NCBI GenBank assembly: GCA_015232315.1
Contig: JADFZZ010000030.1
Location: 1-62,280 of the forward strand
Source: SAR324 cluster bacterium
Lineage (GTDB): Bacteria > SAR324 > NAC60-12
Length of the DNA stretch: 62,280 bases
Direction: 5' to 3'
The position numbers were made by a program, and so were the translations under genes. Shown here piece by piece: positions 27,337 through 37,664 of the stretch. The notes beneath the pieces were generated by a model. The model ran no database searches. It saw only the letters and a list, made by a program, of their open reading frames with translations, and had not been told where the DNA came from. How positions within the stretch are numbered: the first letter of the stretch is position 1; each line of letters begins with the position of its first letter.

Positions 27337-30300
27337 ATGCCCCCGAAAACAACAGTCACCAAGGATCTGACTGAATCCATGGATTCCAGTCAACAGCAGA
27401 ATATTGAGACTTCAGAGTTTGAGAGAGAGGAACAGGTTGTTGTTGGCATCGGCGCCTCAGCAGGAGGTCTGGAAGCCTTGCAGCGTTTGCTGGCAACACT
27501 GCCGGATCAACTCAATCTTGCCATTATCATCGCTCATCATCTGGATCCTCATCATCAAACAATTCTAGGGAGCCTGCTGGCACGTTGCACAGAAATTCCG
27601 ATTGTGGACGCTGAACACAATGCGCCCATTGAAATGAATCATATTTATGTGACGCCACCCAACAAAGACATCATCATTGCCAACAATACCATCCAGTTAT
27701 TGGAACCAGTCACGACCACAGGCTCCAAGCCCTCCATTGATATTTTTTTCACTTCGCTCTCACGTGAAAAAGGCAAATATTCCGTGGGTATTATTTTGTC
27801 CGGAGCAGGCTCTGACGGTGCGTTTGGTGTTAGAGCCATCAAAGCCGCGGAAGGCGTGGTGATTGTACAGGATGAACTCTCCGCAAAACACGATGGTATG
27901 CCACGTTCCGCAATTCAAACCGGCTGTGCAGATCTGGTGCTGGAGCCTGACCAGATTTGGTCTGAACTGTTGAGACTGCTCCATGCCAGAGAATCAGCCC
28001 GGACGCATCAGGACAATATCGACAACCTGAACCAACTGCTTCACAAAATATTTCTACTGATCCTGGAACACACCGGGCATGATTTTTCAGGATATCGTGA
28101 AAGCACCATATTCCGCCGGATTGACAGAAGAATGCTGGCCACTAAAAGCGCCAGTCTGGAGAAATATATTGAATATCTGGAACAGCATCCCGCTGAAATC
28201 CGAATGTTGTTCAATGAGTTTCTCATCCATGTGACATCCTTCTTCAGAGATCCTGAAGTGTTTGAGGAACTGGAAATTGCCATCCGTAAGATCATTGCCG
28301 CCAAAACCGGCAACGAGCCCATTCGTGTATGGGTTCCGGGATGTTCCACAGGCGAAGAGCCCTACACCATTGCCTTGCTGTTTGCCAAACATCTGCAACA
28401 CAGGATCTATGATATGGATATCAAAATTTTTGCCACTGATCTCAACGAAAGCGCGATCGCTGTTGCCAGAAAAGGTTTGTATTCAGTGAGTTCCATTGAA
28501 AATGTCCCGGCGTCGTTGCGCGAACGTTTTTTTTCTGAAGGCGCCAATACCTATCAGATCCTGAAACAAATCCGGAACATTGTTGTGTGTTCCCTGCACA
28601 ATATTCTCAAAGACCCCCCTTATCTCAAACTGGATCTGATCAGTTGCCGCAACATGCTGATTTACATCAAACCTGAAAAACAGAATGAAATTTTCTCACT
28701 GTTTCATTATGCCCTCAATCCTGACGGCTATTTATTGTTGGGAAAATCTGAATCAGCCACACAATCCGCGGAGTTGTTCACGATCATTGACAGTAAAAAG
28801 AAGCTGTATCAACGCAATCTCGCCTTCAGTTCAGAAGCTCTTTTTTCCAGAGCCAACAGTCAAAACCTGCGCATCGCATCCCGGAAAAAGCCGGAATCCA
28901 CAGGCACTCTGTCACCTGTGACGCTGGTGCAAAAATACCTTCTGGAACATTATGTGCCCTGTTCTGTGCTCATCAATCAAACCGGTGATATTCTATTCAT
29001 ACAGGGGAATATTGTTCCCTGGTTTGGAACAGTTTCCGGAAAGCTGGAAACTAATCTGTTCAAGCTGTTGCAACCGGAATTGAGAGTTGAACTCCGGATT
29101 CTGTTGAAAAAAGCCATGGAACAGCACGTACCACTAAAAAGCCATAAAATCCCGTTGGGTTCGCCGCCGACAAACCGTGCGATGACGCTCACCATCCTTC
29201 CTGTCCTGGAACAAGCGCAATACAAGGACTGTTACATTGTCTGTCTGCAAGAGCTGGCTATTGCCCCGCAACAGTCCGATGACGCGCCTCCCGATAGGGA
29301 AATCCAGAATCGTGTGACCGAGCTTGAACAAGATCTCGCGACCACACGGGAACACCTGCAATCCATGATGGAAGAACTGGAATCTTATAATGAGGAACTT
29401 CAGTCGGCCAACGAAGAACTGCAATCCACCAATGAAGAACTGCAATCGACAAATGAAGAACTGGAAGTCTCCGGTGAGGAACTGCAATCGACGAATGAAG
29501 AACTGCTGACAGTCAACGACGAATTGAATGACCGGACCATGGAACTGAATCATTCCAATGCGGATCTGCTCAACATTTTGAACAACAGCGCGCCCTTGAT
29601 GGTCCTGGATAGCCACCTGAAAATCACACGGATGACACAGTCCATGAGCACGGTTCCCGGAATGGACCCGGATCATATCGGCATGACAGTGACCTCTCTT
29701 TTGTTTCCCACCGAACTGAGGCCTCTACACGCCTGGTGTCAGGAGGTCCTTGAGAGCAATGTCAGCTTATCCCGGGATGTTCAGGTGAATGATAATTTTT
29801 TTCAAATCCGGATTTTGCCTTATTGTGATGAAAATGAGGTCACTACCGGAGTGATTCTGGTGTTCATTGATCTCACTGATTATAAAAACATGGAAGTGGC
29901 GTTGAGAGAGGCCAAAGAAAAAGCGGAATCTGCCAATAACGCAAAAAATAATTTTATTGCGAGCATCAACCATGAAGTACGGGTTCCGCTCAATACCATC
30001 ATTGGTATGTCTGAACTGCTGCAAACAACCGAACTGAGCGATACCCAGCGAAGCCATGTGGAAATCATCAACAGTGCCAGCAGTACTCTGATTGAAATGA
30101 TTTGGGATATTCTTGCTCTGGCTGATGCGGACAAAGAAAAAATAGCGCTGGAACAGGTTGATTTCAATCTGAAAGATCTCCTGGAACGCAACATGAAAAT
30201 TCTGGCGTTGCGCGCTCAACAGGCCGGGTTGTCTTTTGATTATTCCATAGCGCCGGATGTACCGGTCAATCTCCTCGGCGACCCCTTCAATTTAAGACGC

Positions 30301-31464
30301 ATTCTCTACAAACTCATTGGCAACGCCATTCAGTTCACCCCGTCAGGACGCATTACCCTTCGAGTTCAAAATGAATCTAAACCCGGAGATCATCAATGTC
30401 ATTTGCGTTTTTCCATTCAGGATACAGGAATTGGAATTGACCGGGAGCAGCTTGAAACAATTTTCGATAGAGTCACCCGGGAGGATCGTTCCATGACCGG
30501 GGACTTTGGCGGAACCGGGACAGGATTGGCCCTTTGTAAAAGTCTGGCAGAACTGGCAAAGGGCAGCATTGCTGTCCAAAGCGAAGTTGGCAAAGGCAGT
30601 GTCTTTCATTTGATGATGCCCTTTGCTCTGAGTGAGTTAAATGCTATGACGGTTCTCACGGAGGATTCTGACTTTTCAGAAGAACGGATACATACAGAAA
30701 ATGATGCGGATGAAAATCTGAACATAACTCAGAAACTTCCACCTTTACGGATTTTACTTGTGGAAGATATAAAAGACAATCAGACCATATTCACACACCA
30801 TCTCATCCAATGGGGGGCAACGGTGGATGTGGCATGCAACGGACTGGAGGGAATCGCGCTGTTTCAGAAAAATGAGTATGACCTGGTTCTGATGGACATT
30901 CGCATGCCTGTTATGAATGGCTATGATGCCACCAGAATGATTCGTGAAATTCAACAGAAAAAACGCTCAACACCAACACCGATCCTGGCACTCACGGTAA
31001 ATTCCGTTCAGGAAGAGTTACAACTTGCCATTGATGCGGGATGCGACGGAGTCATCACCAAACCACTCAAAAAGGACACCTTGTTCCGTAAAGTTCTTGA
31101 AGTAATCCATAACACCTCTGACCCGTCTCACACTGAGGCCAATGAATCCCTGGTGGCCTCAACGCGCCCCCCCCGACTTCGGATCACCCTGGGATCCGAT
31201 TTCCGGGAGGTGATGCCTCAGGTCAGGGATTTTCAGCGCAAGCAAATCCAGTTGGCCGTCACAGCCCTTGAGCAACAGGATTTTGAGCAACTGCGAATGA
31301 TCGCGCATAAAATCAAAGGTATGATGACACATCCCCGAATCAATGAACTGGGAGCACATCTGGAACAGATCGCTAAAAATCAGGAGTCCCGGGATTGTAG
31401 AAAAATCCTCGGAGAGATTAAAAAACTCCATGACCTGCTTGAAATTGATTATGAACAACCCTAA
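27337..31464 (+). CDS. CheB-CheR fused hybrid histidine kinase
   Basis: A 1375-residue soluble protein. In order: CheB methylesterase domain (about 35-220; GASAGG serine, IAHHLDP histidine, GAGSDG aspartate); CheR methyltransferase (about 245-490; VPGCSTGEEPYTIAL); PAS-like region; a coiled coil built of NEELQS repeats (about 655-735); PAS; HisKA with H879 (SINHEVRVPLN); HATPase (about 980-1095); a receiver with D1187 (VLMDIRMPVMNGYDA); and a C-terminal Hpt with H1324 (AHKIKG). The order gives a complete His-Asp-His relay inside one chain, ending on an Hpt that can pass phosphate onward. The ATG has GTGAGGA upstream. It is followed after 16 bp by another hybrid kinase. Confidence 0.94.
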   Translation: MPPKTTVTKDLTESMDSSQQQNIETSEFEREEQVVVGIGASAGGLEALQRLLATLPDQLNLAIIIAHHLDPHHQTILGSLLARCTEIPIVDAEHNAPIEMNHIYVTPPNKDIIIANNTIQLLEPVTTTGSKPSIDIFFTSLSREKGKYSVGIILSGAGSDGAFGVRAIKAAEGVVIVQDELSAKHDGMPRSAIQTGCADLVLEPDQIWSELLRLLHARESARTHQDNIDNLNQLLHKIFLLILEHTGHDFSGYRESTIFRRIDRRMLATKSASLEKYIEYLEQHPAEIRMLFNEFLIHVTSFFRDPEVFEELEIAIRKIIAAKTGNEPIRVWVPGCSTGEEPYTIALLFAKHLQHRIYDMDIKIFATDLNESAIAVARKGLYSVSSIENVPASLRERFFSEGANTYQILKQIRNIVVCSLHNILKDPPYLKLDLISCRNMLIYIKPEKQNEIFSLFHYALNPDGYLLLGKSESATQSAELFTIIDSKKKLYQRNLAFSSEALFSRANSQNLRIASRKKPESTGTLSPVTLVQKYLLEHYVPCSVLINQTGDILFIQGNIVPWFGTVSGKLETNLFKLLQPELRVELRILLKKAMEQHVPLKSHKIPLGSPPTNRAMTLTILPVLEQAQYKDCYIVCLQELAIAPQQSDDAPPDREIQNRVTELEQDLATTREHLQSMMEELESYNEELQSANEELQSTNEELQSTNEELEVSGEELQSTNEELLTVNDELNDRTMELNHSNADLLNILNNSAPLMVLDSHLKITRMTQSMSTVPGMDPDHIGMTVTSLLFPTELRPLHAWCQEVLESNVSLSRDVQVNDNFFQIRILPYCDENEVTTGVILVFIDLTDYKNMEVALREAKEKAESANNAKNNFIASINHEVRVPLNTIIGMSELLQTTELSDTQRSHVEIINSASSTLIEMIWDILALADADKEKIALEQVDFNLKDLLERNMKILALRAQQAGLSFDYSIAPDVPVNLLGDPFNLRRILYKLIGNAIQFTPSGRITLRVQNESKPGDHQCHLRFSIQDTGIGIDREQLETIFDRVTREDRSMTGDFGGTGTGLALCKSLAELAKGSIAVQSEVGKGSVFHLMMPFALSELNAMTVLTEDSDFSEERIHTENDADENLNITQKLPPLRILLVEDIKDNQTIFTHHLIQWGATVDVACNGLEGIALFQKNEYDLVLMDIRMPVMNGYDATRMIREIQQKKRSTPTPILALTVNSVQEELQLAIDAGCDGVITKPLKKDTLFRKVLEVIHNTSDPSHTEANESLVASTRPPRLRITLGSDFREVMPQVRDFQRKQIQLAVTALEQQDFEQLRMIAHKIKGMMTHPRINELGAHLEQIAKNQESRDCRKILGEIKKLHDLLEIDYEQP

Positions 31465-31480
31465 CTTTTGAGTTGATTGA

Positions 31481-33871
31481 ATGACACGAATTCGTGATCA
31501 ATTCTCTGGAAAATCAAATTTTCAAACACGATTTATCGATATTATTCACAATCCGGCCGCCGCATGGGTCATCCTGTGCGTGTCTCTGAGTTTAACGGTT
31601 GTTGCCTATTTTTTATCCGTCTCGTTTGTACAACAACGACGCTCTGACCAGTTTTATTTCCGCTCCCTTGAGATTGAAATCGCCATTAAGGAGCGTCTCG
31701 ATATCTATGAACAGGTTCTCTGGGGGGGCGTGGCCTTTCTATCACAAACCGAAAAGCCCACCCGGAAACGCTGGAAAAACTATGTGGAACAACTGAACCT
31801 CATCAATCAATGGCCTGGAATTCAGGGAATCGGTTTCAGCATTCCAGTCTTGCCCGCAGACAAAGAGTCCCATGTCACCGCCATCCGGGCTGAAGGATTC
31901 CCTGAGTATGACATCAAACCCACCGGAACCCGTGAACTGTATTCCGCCATCATCTGGCTGGAACCGTTTGACTGGCGCAATCAACGAGCCTTTGGCTATG
32001 ACATGTGGTCCAATGACATCCGGCAAAAAGCCATGAGGCGCGCCAGAGATCAGGGCGTGGCCGCGACTTCCGGAATGATTTTGCTGGTTCAGGAAACAGA
32101 AAAGGACATCCAGAAAGGTTTTTTGATCTACACCCCCCTGTATGACCAACCCGCCCGGACATTGTCGTCACCGGAAGACCGCAGAGCACATTTTGTCGGT
32201 TGGGTTTACGCGCCCTTTCGCATGGGCGACCTCATGAAGGGGATACTTGGCAGCGAAGACACCAGCATAGAGTTTGAAATTTATGACGGGGAACAAATGA
32301 CTTATGAAAACCTGTTATACAGTTCCTCGGGGCGTTCTCATCCAGAGTCTTCACAGACACCCGTTTTAAACAGGACTGAGACGATCACCCGTCAGGGACA
32401 TCCATGGACTTTATATTTCAAAACACCTGATGATTTCACCTTCAAAAGCGATTATAACCAGCCCCGATTTGTGGTCATCGCCGGAACATTGATTGACCTG
32501 TTGCTGTTTTATGTGGTTTATTCCCTGTATTTCGTCAATCGAAAAGCAGAAAATATTGCCCGAGCAATGACAAGGGAACTTGAACTCACAAAACAAGGCC
32601 TGGAAGAAACCGTAAAAACTCGAACAGGCGATCTGCTACAGGCCAGAGACGATCTGATCCGGCAAAACAAAGTTCTGCTTCATACCAGGGAACTGGCAGA
32701 AGCCGCCAACAAAGCCAAAAGTGAGTTCCTGTCGGTCATGAGTCATGAAATCCGCACCCCGCTGAATGCCATTCTGGGTATGACAGAATTATTGGACGAG
32801 ACCCCCCTGACAACCGTTCAACAGGAATACGCCTCGTCCATCATGCGAAGTGGCGAAACACTGCTTGAACTGGTCAATCATGTCCTTGATTTGTCACGGA
32901 TCGAAGTCAACCGGATGGAACTGGAAATCATCCCGTTTGATCTGCATGAGTTGATCCGTAAACATGAAACCATGTTACGGTTGTCCTCACAGAAAAAAAA
33001 TCTGGAGTTGATTTATCATCTGGCTCCCGGGGTTCCCGCCAGCCTGCGGGGAGATCCAGCCCGACTGAGGCAGATCCTGACCAATCTTGTGGGCAATGCC
33101 ATCAAATTTACAGAACAGGGATCCGTGACCCTCCAGATCGAGCAGGTGCAACAGACTGAATCTCCACCCGGAGAGGTGCTTTTGCGCTTTTCTGTGCAGG
33201 ATACCGGCATTGGAATTCCCGACCATCGACTGTCATCCATTTTTGACAGTTTCACCCAGGTGGATTCTTCGACAACCAGAAAATATGGAGGCAGTGGCCT
33301 GGGATTGACCATTTGTAAAAAACTGGTTGAGCTGATGGGTGGTCAGATCCATGTGGAAAGCAAAGAAGGGAAGGGAAGTCGATTTTACTTTGAAATTCCA
33401 TTAAGCATCGCCCCTCCGGACAATTCCAAAAAAATCGAAAAACCGGTTGCAACGCCCCAACTGGAGCCTAGGGCCGAAACAAAACCCCTTAGAATATTGC
33501 TGGCTGAAGATTCGTTTGACAACCAGTTGATTATCAAAAAACTTCTTCAAAAACTCCAGACCTCGGTTGTGCTGGCCGAAGATGGAAAACAGGCACTGGA
33601 GCATTTCCAGAAAGAAGACTTTGATCTTGTGCTGATGGACATGCAAATGCCGGTCATGGATGGTTACACCGCCACCCGTCTCATTCGTCAATGGGAACAG
33701 GAACACCACCGGACTCCGATCAGGATTATCGCGTTGACGGCGCTTTCGTTCAAGGAACAACTGGAAAAGACAACGGAAGCAGGTTGTGATGGCTATCTGA
33801 TCAAACCCTTCACCCAGAAACAGTTTGAACAAAAGATCCTGGAATCGCAGAGAACTCCAGAGGCGGTCTAA
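31481..33871 (+). CDS. CHASE-domain hybrid histidine kinase
   Basis: A 796-residue membrane kinase. Two membrane segments (about 25-50 and 325-345) enclose a periplasmic CHASE domain (about 65-285; [23 protein letters not shown] and [10 protein letters not shown]). CHASE domains bind small ligands such as peptides or cytokinin-like compounds; the ligand here is unknown. A coiled coil leads to HisKA with H422 ([15 protein letters not shown]), HATPase ([13 protein letters not shown]) and a C-terminal receiver with D720 ([16 protein letters not shown]). There is no Hpt, so the receiver needs a separate Hpt, possibly that of the upstream hybrid kinase (gap 16 bp, same strand). Confidence 0.94.
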   Translation: MTRIRDQFSGKSNFQTRFIDIIHNPAAAWVILCVSLSLTVVAYFLSVSFVQQRRSDQFYFRSLEIEIAIKERLDIYEQVLWGGVAFLSQTEKPTRKRWKNYVEQLNLINQWPGIQGIGFSIPVLPADKESHVTAIRAEGFPEYDIKPTGTRELYSAIIWLEPFDWRNQRAFGYDMWSNDIRQKAMRRARDQGVAATSGMILLVQETEKDIQKGFLIYTPLYDQPARTLSSPEDRRAHFVGWVYAPFRMGDLMKGILGSEDTSIEFEIYDGEQMTYENLLYSSSGRSHPESSQTPVLNRTETITRQGHPWTLYFKTPDDFTFKSDYNQPRFVVIAGTLIDLLLFYVVYSLYFVNRKAENIARAMTRELELTKQGLEETVKTRTGDLLQARDDLIRQNKVLLHTRELAEAANKAKSEFLSVMSHEIRTPLNAILGMTELLDETPLTTVQQEYASSIMRSGETLLELVNHVLDLSRIEVNRMELEIIPFDLHELIRKHETMLRLSSQKKNLELIYHLAPGVPASLRGDPARLRQILTNLVGNAIKFTEQGSVTLQIEQVQQTESPPGEVLLRFSVQDTGIGIPDHRLSSIFDSFTQVDSSTTRKYGGSGLGLTICKKLVELMGGQIHVESKEGKGSRFYFEIPLSIAPPDNSKKIEKPVATPQLEPRAETKPLRILLAEDSFDNQLIIKKLLQKLQTSVVLAEDGKQALEHFQKEDFDLVLMDMQMPVMDGYTATRLIRQWEQEHHRTPIRIIALTALSFKEQLEKTTEAGCDGYLIKPFTQKQFEQKILESQRTPEAV

Positions 33872-33949
33872 TGCCGGGCTGTTCAGTTTTCCGGTAGAAC
33901 GACGTGCCCGTCAAACATACGATTTTTATAAAACTTTTGCCATTCCTTA

Positions 33950-34375
33950 TCAGGATTCATGGTGTCCCTGAGGGTGATTTTTATAATACTCAGCGGTATG
34001 ACCAAGAATCGCCGCGATTTTTTCCCGGGTAGCAGGTTTGACAATGCAGTCCTCACAGCCATGTTTGGAAGAATCGGCCCCCTTTTTATGGTAGTTTGTG
34101 ATCATCGTAATCATGATGATTCTGATTTTCTGAGCCGTTAAGTTTGAATAGTTTTCCCATTCCCGAATGTAACTCATCAACTGTTTGCCATTCATGCCGG
34201 GCATATCAATGTCCAGTGTCATCAGTTGGTAGGGTTGTCCTTTGGCATGTGCCAGATGAAACCCCTGGATGGCTTCCAGGGCATCGGAAAACACATCACA
34301 GGTTCCATAAGGACCAAGCAGAGCCCTCAAAGATTCACGAGCCACCAGACTGTCATCAACGATCATTATTTTCAT
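33950..34375 (-). CDS. Single-domain response regulator
   Basis: A 141-residue receiver domain without output. The acidic pocket is in MIVDDS, the acceptor aspartate is in [12 protein letters not shown], and the conserved Lys is in [10 protein letters not shown]. The ATG has AGGAATATC upstream and lies within the end of the upstream hybrid kinase gene (20 bp overlap), so expression is coupled. It may receive phosphate from the C-terminal Hpt of that kinase. It is convergent with the CHASE kinase gene. It resembles CheY in length only; a motility role is not implied. Confidence 0.9.
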   Translation of the reverse strand: MKIMIVDDSLVARESLRALLGPYGTCDVFSDALEAIQGFHLAHAKGQPYQLMTLDIDMPGMNGKQLMSYIREWENYSNLTAQKIRIIMITMITNYHKKGADSSKHGCEDCIVKPATREKIAAILGHTAEYYKNHPQGHHES

Positions 34376-37300
34376 GATATTCCTCTTGATTGAAATAGGT
34401 TTCCAGTTCTTGTTTCTGGCTTATCAGTCGCGAAATCAGAACATCCGCTCCATCAAATTTGCCGGAATTTCCAAGTTTTTCGAGTTCATAGGCTGTTTCC
34501 GTCATGGCATGGGCCGCAAGGATGCTGGCTGAGCCTTTGAGGGAGTGGGCTTCACGGCCCAGAAGTTCACTGTTTTTTTGTAAAACAGCATTTTTCATAC
34601 GTTCAAACTGCTGTTCAGTGAGGACCAGAAATTTGGACATAATGTTTTTCCAGAGTTTCACATCGCCGTCAAACCGCTCCAGAGCCTCCTCATAAATCAT
34701 GGGAGGCGCTTTGCTCACCGGTGAAGTTGCCGGCGCAACCGTCTCATTTTCTGTTGTTCCAGACGTTGCCTGAAGACCATGATCTTTTGGCCTCTCAGGA
34801 GCTGATGGCAACCATTTGCTGAACACTTCAAGAATGCGTTGACGGCTGAAAGGTTTTTCGAGAAAGTCATCCATCCCCGCGTCAAGGCAGGCATCCCTGT
34901 CACTTTTAGCACTGCTTGCTGAAAGCGCGACAATCGGAATACGCAATCCGGACAACTCTTCCATTTCCCGGATTTTCCGGGTTGCGGTCAAGCCATCCAT
35001 CACAGGCATGTTCACATCCATCAGAATCAGATCAAACAGGTCTTGCCGCAACAGAGTCAACACCTGTTCACCATTTTCCGCCAGCGTGACCTCACAGCCG
35101 AGACGCTTCAGACTCGCCATGATCACTTCCTGATTGGTGGGGTAATCTTCGGCCAGCAGAATTTTTCCCTGAAATTGTGAAGCAGCGCTCCCGGTTATGG
35201 ATCCTTTGTCTGAAGCTGTTTTTCGCGTTTCTTTCGCAAGGGTCAGCCAGACGGTGAACCAGAAGGTGCTTCCCCGACCCGGTTGACTTTGCACACCAAT
35301 CTCTCCCTGCATCAGCGTCACCAGTTCTCTGGAAATGGTTGTCCCCAGTCCGGTTCCGCCAAATTTTCGGCTGATACTGCTGTCTGCCTGAGAAAAACTA
35401 TCAAAAATTGTCTGTAAATGTTCTTCCGCAATACCAATTCCTGTATCCTGAATGGCAAAATACAGTTGGACCTGATCCCCTTTCTGTTCCTGTTTCCGCA
35501 GAGTGAGGGAGATGCTTCCGGAGGCGGTAAATTTGACGGCATTGCCGAGCAGATTTGTCAGGATCTGGCGCAAGCGTGAGGCATCACCCACCAGCGTTTC
35601 CGGCAAATCCGGAGCAATGTCACGGTGAAACCGCAGTTTTTTTTCTTCTATCCGGGGCATCAGGAGTTCCGTGAGTTCCTGAATAAAGGGTTGCAGAGGG
35701 AAGGGATTGAGTGCCAGTTCAAACTTGCCGGCGGCAATTTTCGCGTGATCCAGCAGGCTGTTGATGAGTTCCAGGAGAATGACGGATTCTTTCTGAATAT
35801 AGCGGGTGTAGGCATGACAGTCCGCGGTGGTGTCCGCGGTCAGCACAAGGTCCGAGAAGCCGATGATCCCTGTCAGGGGGGTTCTCATTTCATGCGACAT
35901 TTTGGCAATAAAATCGGACTTGGCCTGATTGGCCTGCTCTGCCAGATTTTTGGCATTTTGCAGGGTGATCTCGATCACTTTATGCAGAGTGATGTCTTCC
36001 AGGCCAATATCCACCGCAAGGACCTTCCCATTCTGATCCAGACAGGAATAATAAAACAACTGATACTGGCGTTCTCCCAACGTTGGATGTTGAAACTGAA
36101 CTTCGCGGGGCAACTGCTGGATATTCTGTTCAAACAGGGCGGCTTGTTCAAACAGGATGTGAAAACATTGTTGCCATTGTTGTTGCTGGTCCGGGGAAGA
36201 AAACAGGATTTCCTCAACCGGTTTTCCCTCCAGATCATTCCGGCCGAGATACCGCACACACTGCGTTGAATAATCATGGGTGATCCTTCCAGTAGAATCC
36301 ACTTTCACCAGCCCCTGGTGGGTATGTTTGAGAATTTCACTGAATCTCCGGTCAGTTTCCAATAACCGGGATGAAGAATCTTTGAACACTCGTTGCCATA
36401 ACTCAGGCAACCGGTTGACAATTGCCATGAATACGCCCCGGTCAACTTGCAAAACATGGCAGGGAGTCAGGGTTCGCACCGTAGCTGAAGCGTATATTTC
36501 TTCTCTCAAGCAGGACATTTCGCCCACAGAACCGCCTGCGGTCCGATGCGCGACCAGTTCGTCGTTGACCAGAATTTCCAACTCACCGGATTCAATGAAA
36601 TAAACGTTATCCGCAGGTTGGTCCTGCCTGAGCAGGATGGTGTGAGGCGGCACCGCCATTTCAGTCATGCTCTCGGTGAGAGTGATGAGATCAAACGAAC
36701 TGAGTTCACTGAACAGCGGCAGTTTTTTAAGCAGTGCAATCCGGCCCTGTCTTTTATGGATGGATTGAAGGTCTCGCTCCTTGCTGATTTTGATAAAATT
36801 TGACAGATTTTCACCATAACGACTGGTCATACGTATCAAGGTGTCCATCAGTTCCTGATCCAGAAAATTCACTTCAGACGCAAAACGATTCAACACTGTT
36901 TCCATAGCGTTCTGAATGTCCGGGGGGATGGCATTCCATTGTTTGAGCACCTGCCGATGGTGTTCCAGTTCCTCAGCGATTTTCAGGCGACTTCGACGCT
37001 CCTGAACCAACTCGATCTCATCCCGTTCCACACGATGTTCCAGACGCTGAATCAGCTTTTCACGTTCGTCCGTGAGTTGTTTGAGTTCGAGATACATGGC
37101 TTTCATCTGGAGCGTCAACCGCCTTTTTTCCAGGGCGTTCGCAATGGAAAACAACAGTTGACTGGGATGATCCAGCGGTTTGAGCAGAAAATCAGAGATG
37201 TGAGCTTCGAGCAGCAATCGATTTGCTTCTTTAAAATCACCATGACCGGTCAACACGATGAAGGCTGTGTCTGGATTGATCTGGCGAATATTGTCAATCA

Positions 37301-37508
37301 AGGCACTGCCTGTCATACGAGGCATCCTCAAATCCACAATGATCAAATCAAAGGGTGTTTTTAAAAATTTTTCCAAACCATCCACCCCATCGATGGCCGA
37401 ATCCACGTCATGCGGCGTCTGTTTCAGAATCTCCAGCAACAGTTTGCGAATATACGGGTCATCATCCACGATGAGAATTTTTTGATTTGCGGTTGTGTCA
37501 GGAGTCAT
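34356..37508 (-). CDS. Hybrid histidine kinase: REC-cNMP-PAS-HisKA-HATPase-REC-Hpt
   Basis: A 1050-residue soluble kinase. An N-terminal receiver (acceptor D59 in [11 protein letters not shown]) is followed by a coiled coil (about 140-190) and a CRP-like domain (about 255-375). Its phosphate cassette reads [14 protein letters not shown], lacking the usual Arg. Next come PAS (about 390-520), HisKA with H539 ([12 protein letters not shown]) and HATPase ([13 protein letters not shown]). The C-terminus has a second receiver (D831, [13 protein letters not shown]) and an Hpt (H988, EAHSLKGSA). The chain holds both an input receiver and a full internal relay. The ATG has GAGGCAGAA upstream. It overlaps the next receiver gene by 20 bp. 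Its first 390 residues are paralogous to the protein at 37665-40319. Confidence 0.94.
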   Translation of the reverse strand: MTPDTTANQKILIVDDDPYIRKLLLEILKQTPHDVDSAIDGVDGLEKFLKTPFDLIIVDLRMPRMTGSALIDNIRQINPDTAFIVLTGHGDFKEANRLLLEAHISDFLLKPLDHPSQLLFSIANALEKRRLTLQMKAMYLELKQLTDEREKLIQRLEHRVERDEIELVQERRSRLKIAEELEHHRQVLKQWNAIPPDIQNAMETVLNRFASEVNFLDQELMDTLIRMTSRYGENLSNFIKISKERDLQSIHKRQGRIALLKKLPLFSELSSFDLITLTESMTEMAVPPHTILLRQDQPADNVYFIESGELEILVNDELVAHRTAGGSVGEMSCLREEIYASATVRTLTPCHVLQVDRGVFMAIVNRLPELWQRVFKDSSSRLLETDRRFSEILKHTHQGLVKVDSTGRITHDYSTQCVRYLGRNDLEGKPVEEILFSSPDQQQQWQQCFHILFEQAALFEQNIQQLPREVQFQHPTLGERQYQLFYYSCLDQNGKVLAVDIGLEDITLHKVIEITLQNAKNLAEQANQAKSDFIAKMSHEMRTPLTGIIGFSDLVLTADTTADCHAYTRYIQKESVILLELINSLLDHAKIAAGKFELALNPFPLQPFIQELTELLMPRIEEKKLRFHRDIAPDLPETLVGDASRLRQILTNLLGNAVKFTASGSISLTLRKQEQKGDQVQLYFAIQDTGIGIAEEHLQTIFDSFSQADSSISRKFGGTGLGTTISRELVTLMQGEIGVQSQPGRGSTFWFTVWLTLAKETRKTASDKGSITGSAASQFQGKILLAEDYPTNQEVIMASLKRLGCEVTLAENGEQVLTLLRQDLFDLILMDVNMPVMDGLTATRKIREMEELSGLRIPIVALSASSAKSDRDACLDAGMDDFLEKPFSRQRILEVFSKWLPSAPERPKDHGLQATSGTTENETVAPATSPVSKAPPMIYEEALERFDGDVKLWKNIMSKFLVLTEQQFERMKNAVLQKNSELLGREAHSLKGSASILAAHAMTETAYELEKLGNSGKFDGADVLISRLISQKQELETYFNQEEYHENNDR

Positions 37509-37581
37509 TTCTGCCTCGATGGTGTTGTTGCAAAAAGCTATGAGTCATGGTGCGTGTCTGATCTGTTTGCAGGATCATTTC

Positions 37582-37645
37582 GGGCGACCCGCCGGTCGCC
37601 CAAACGGTTTTCCGCAATGATGTAGGGGCGACCCGCCGGTCGCCC
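37582..37645. repeat. Two GGGCGACC palindromes
   Basis: Two copies of GGGCGACCCGCCGGTCGCCC at 37582-37601 and within 37622-37645, the second flanked by GTAG. They fill the gap between two kinase genes on the same strand. The family also occurs at 40869-40892, 40921-40943, 42719-42742 and in the array 46772-47010. Confidence 0.9.
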
Positions 37646-37664
37646 TAAATCCATATCACAATCC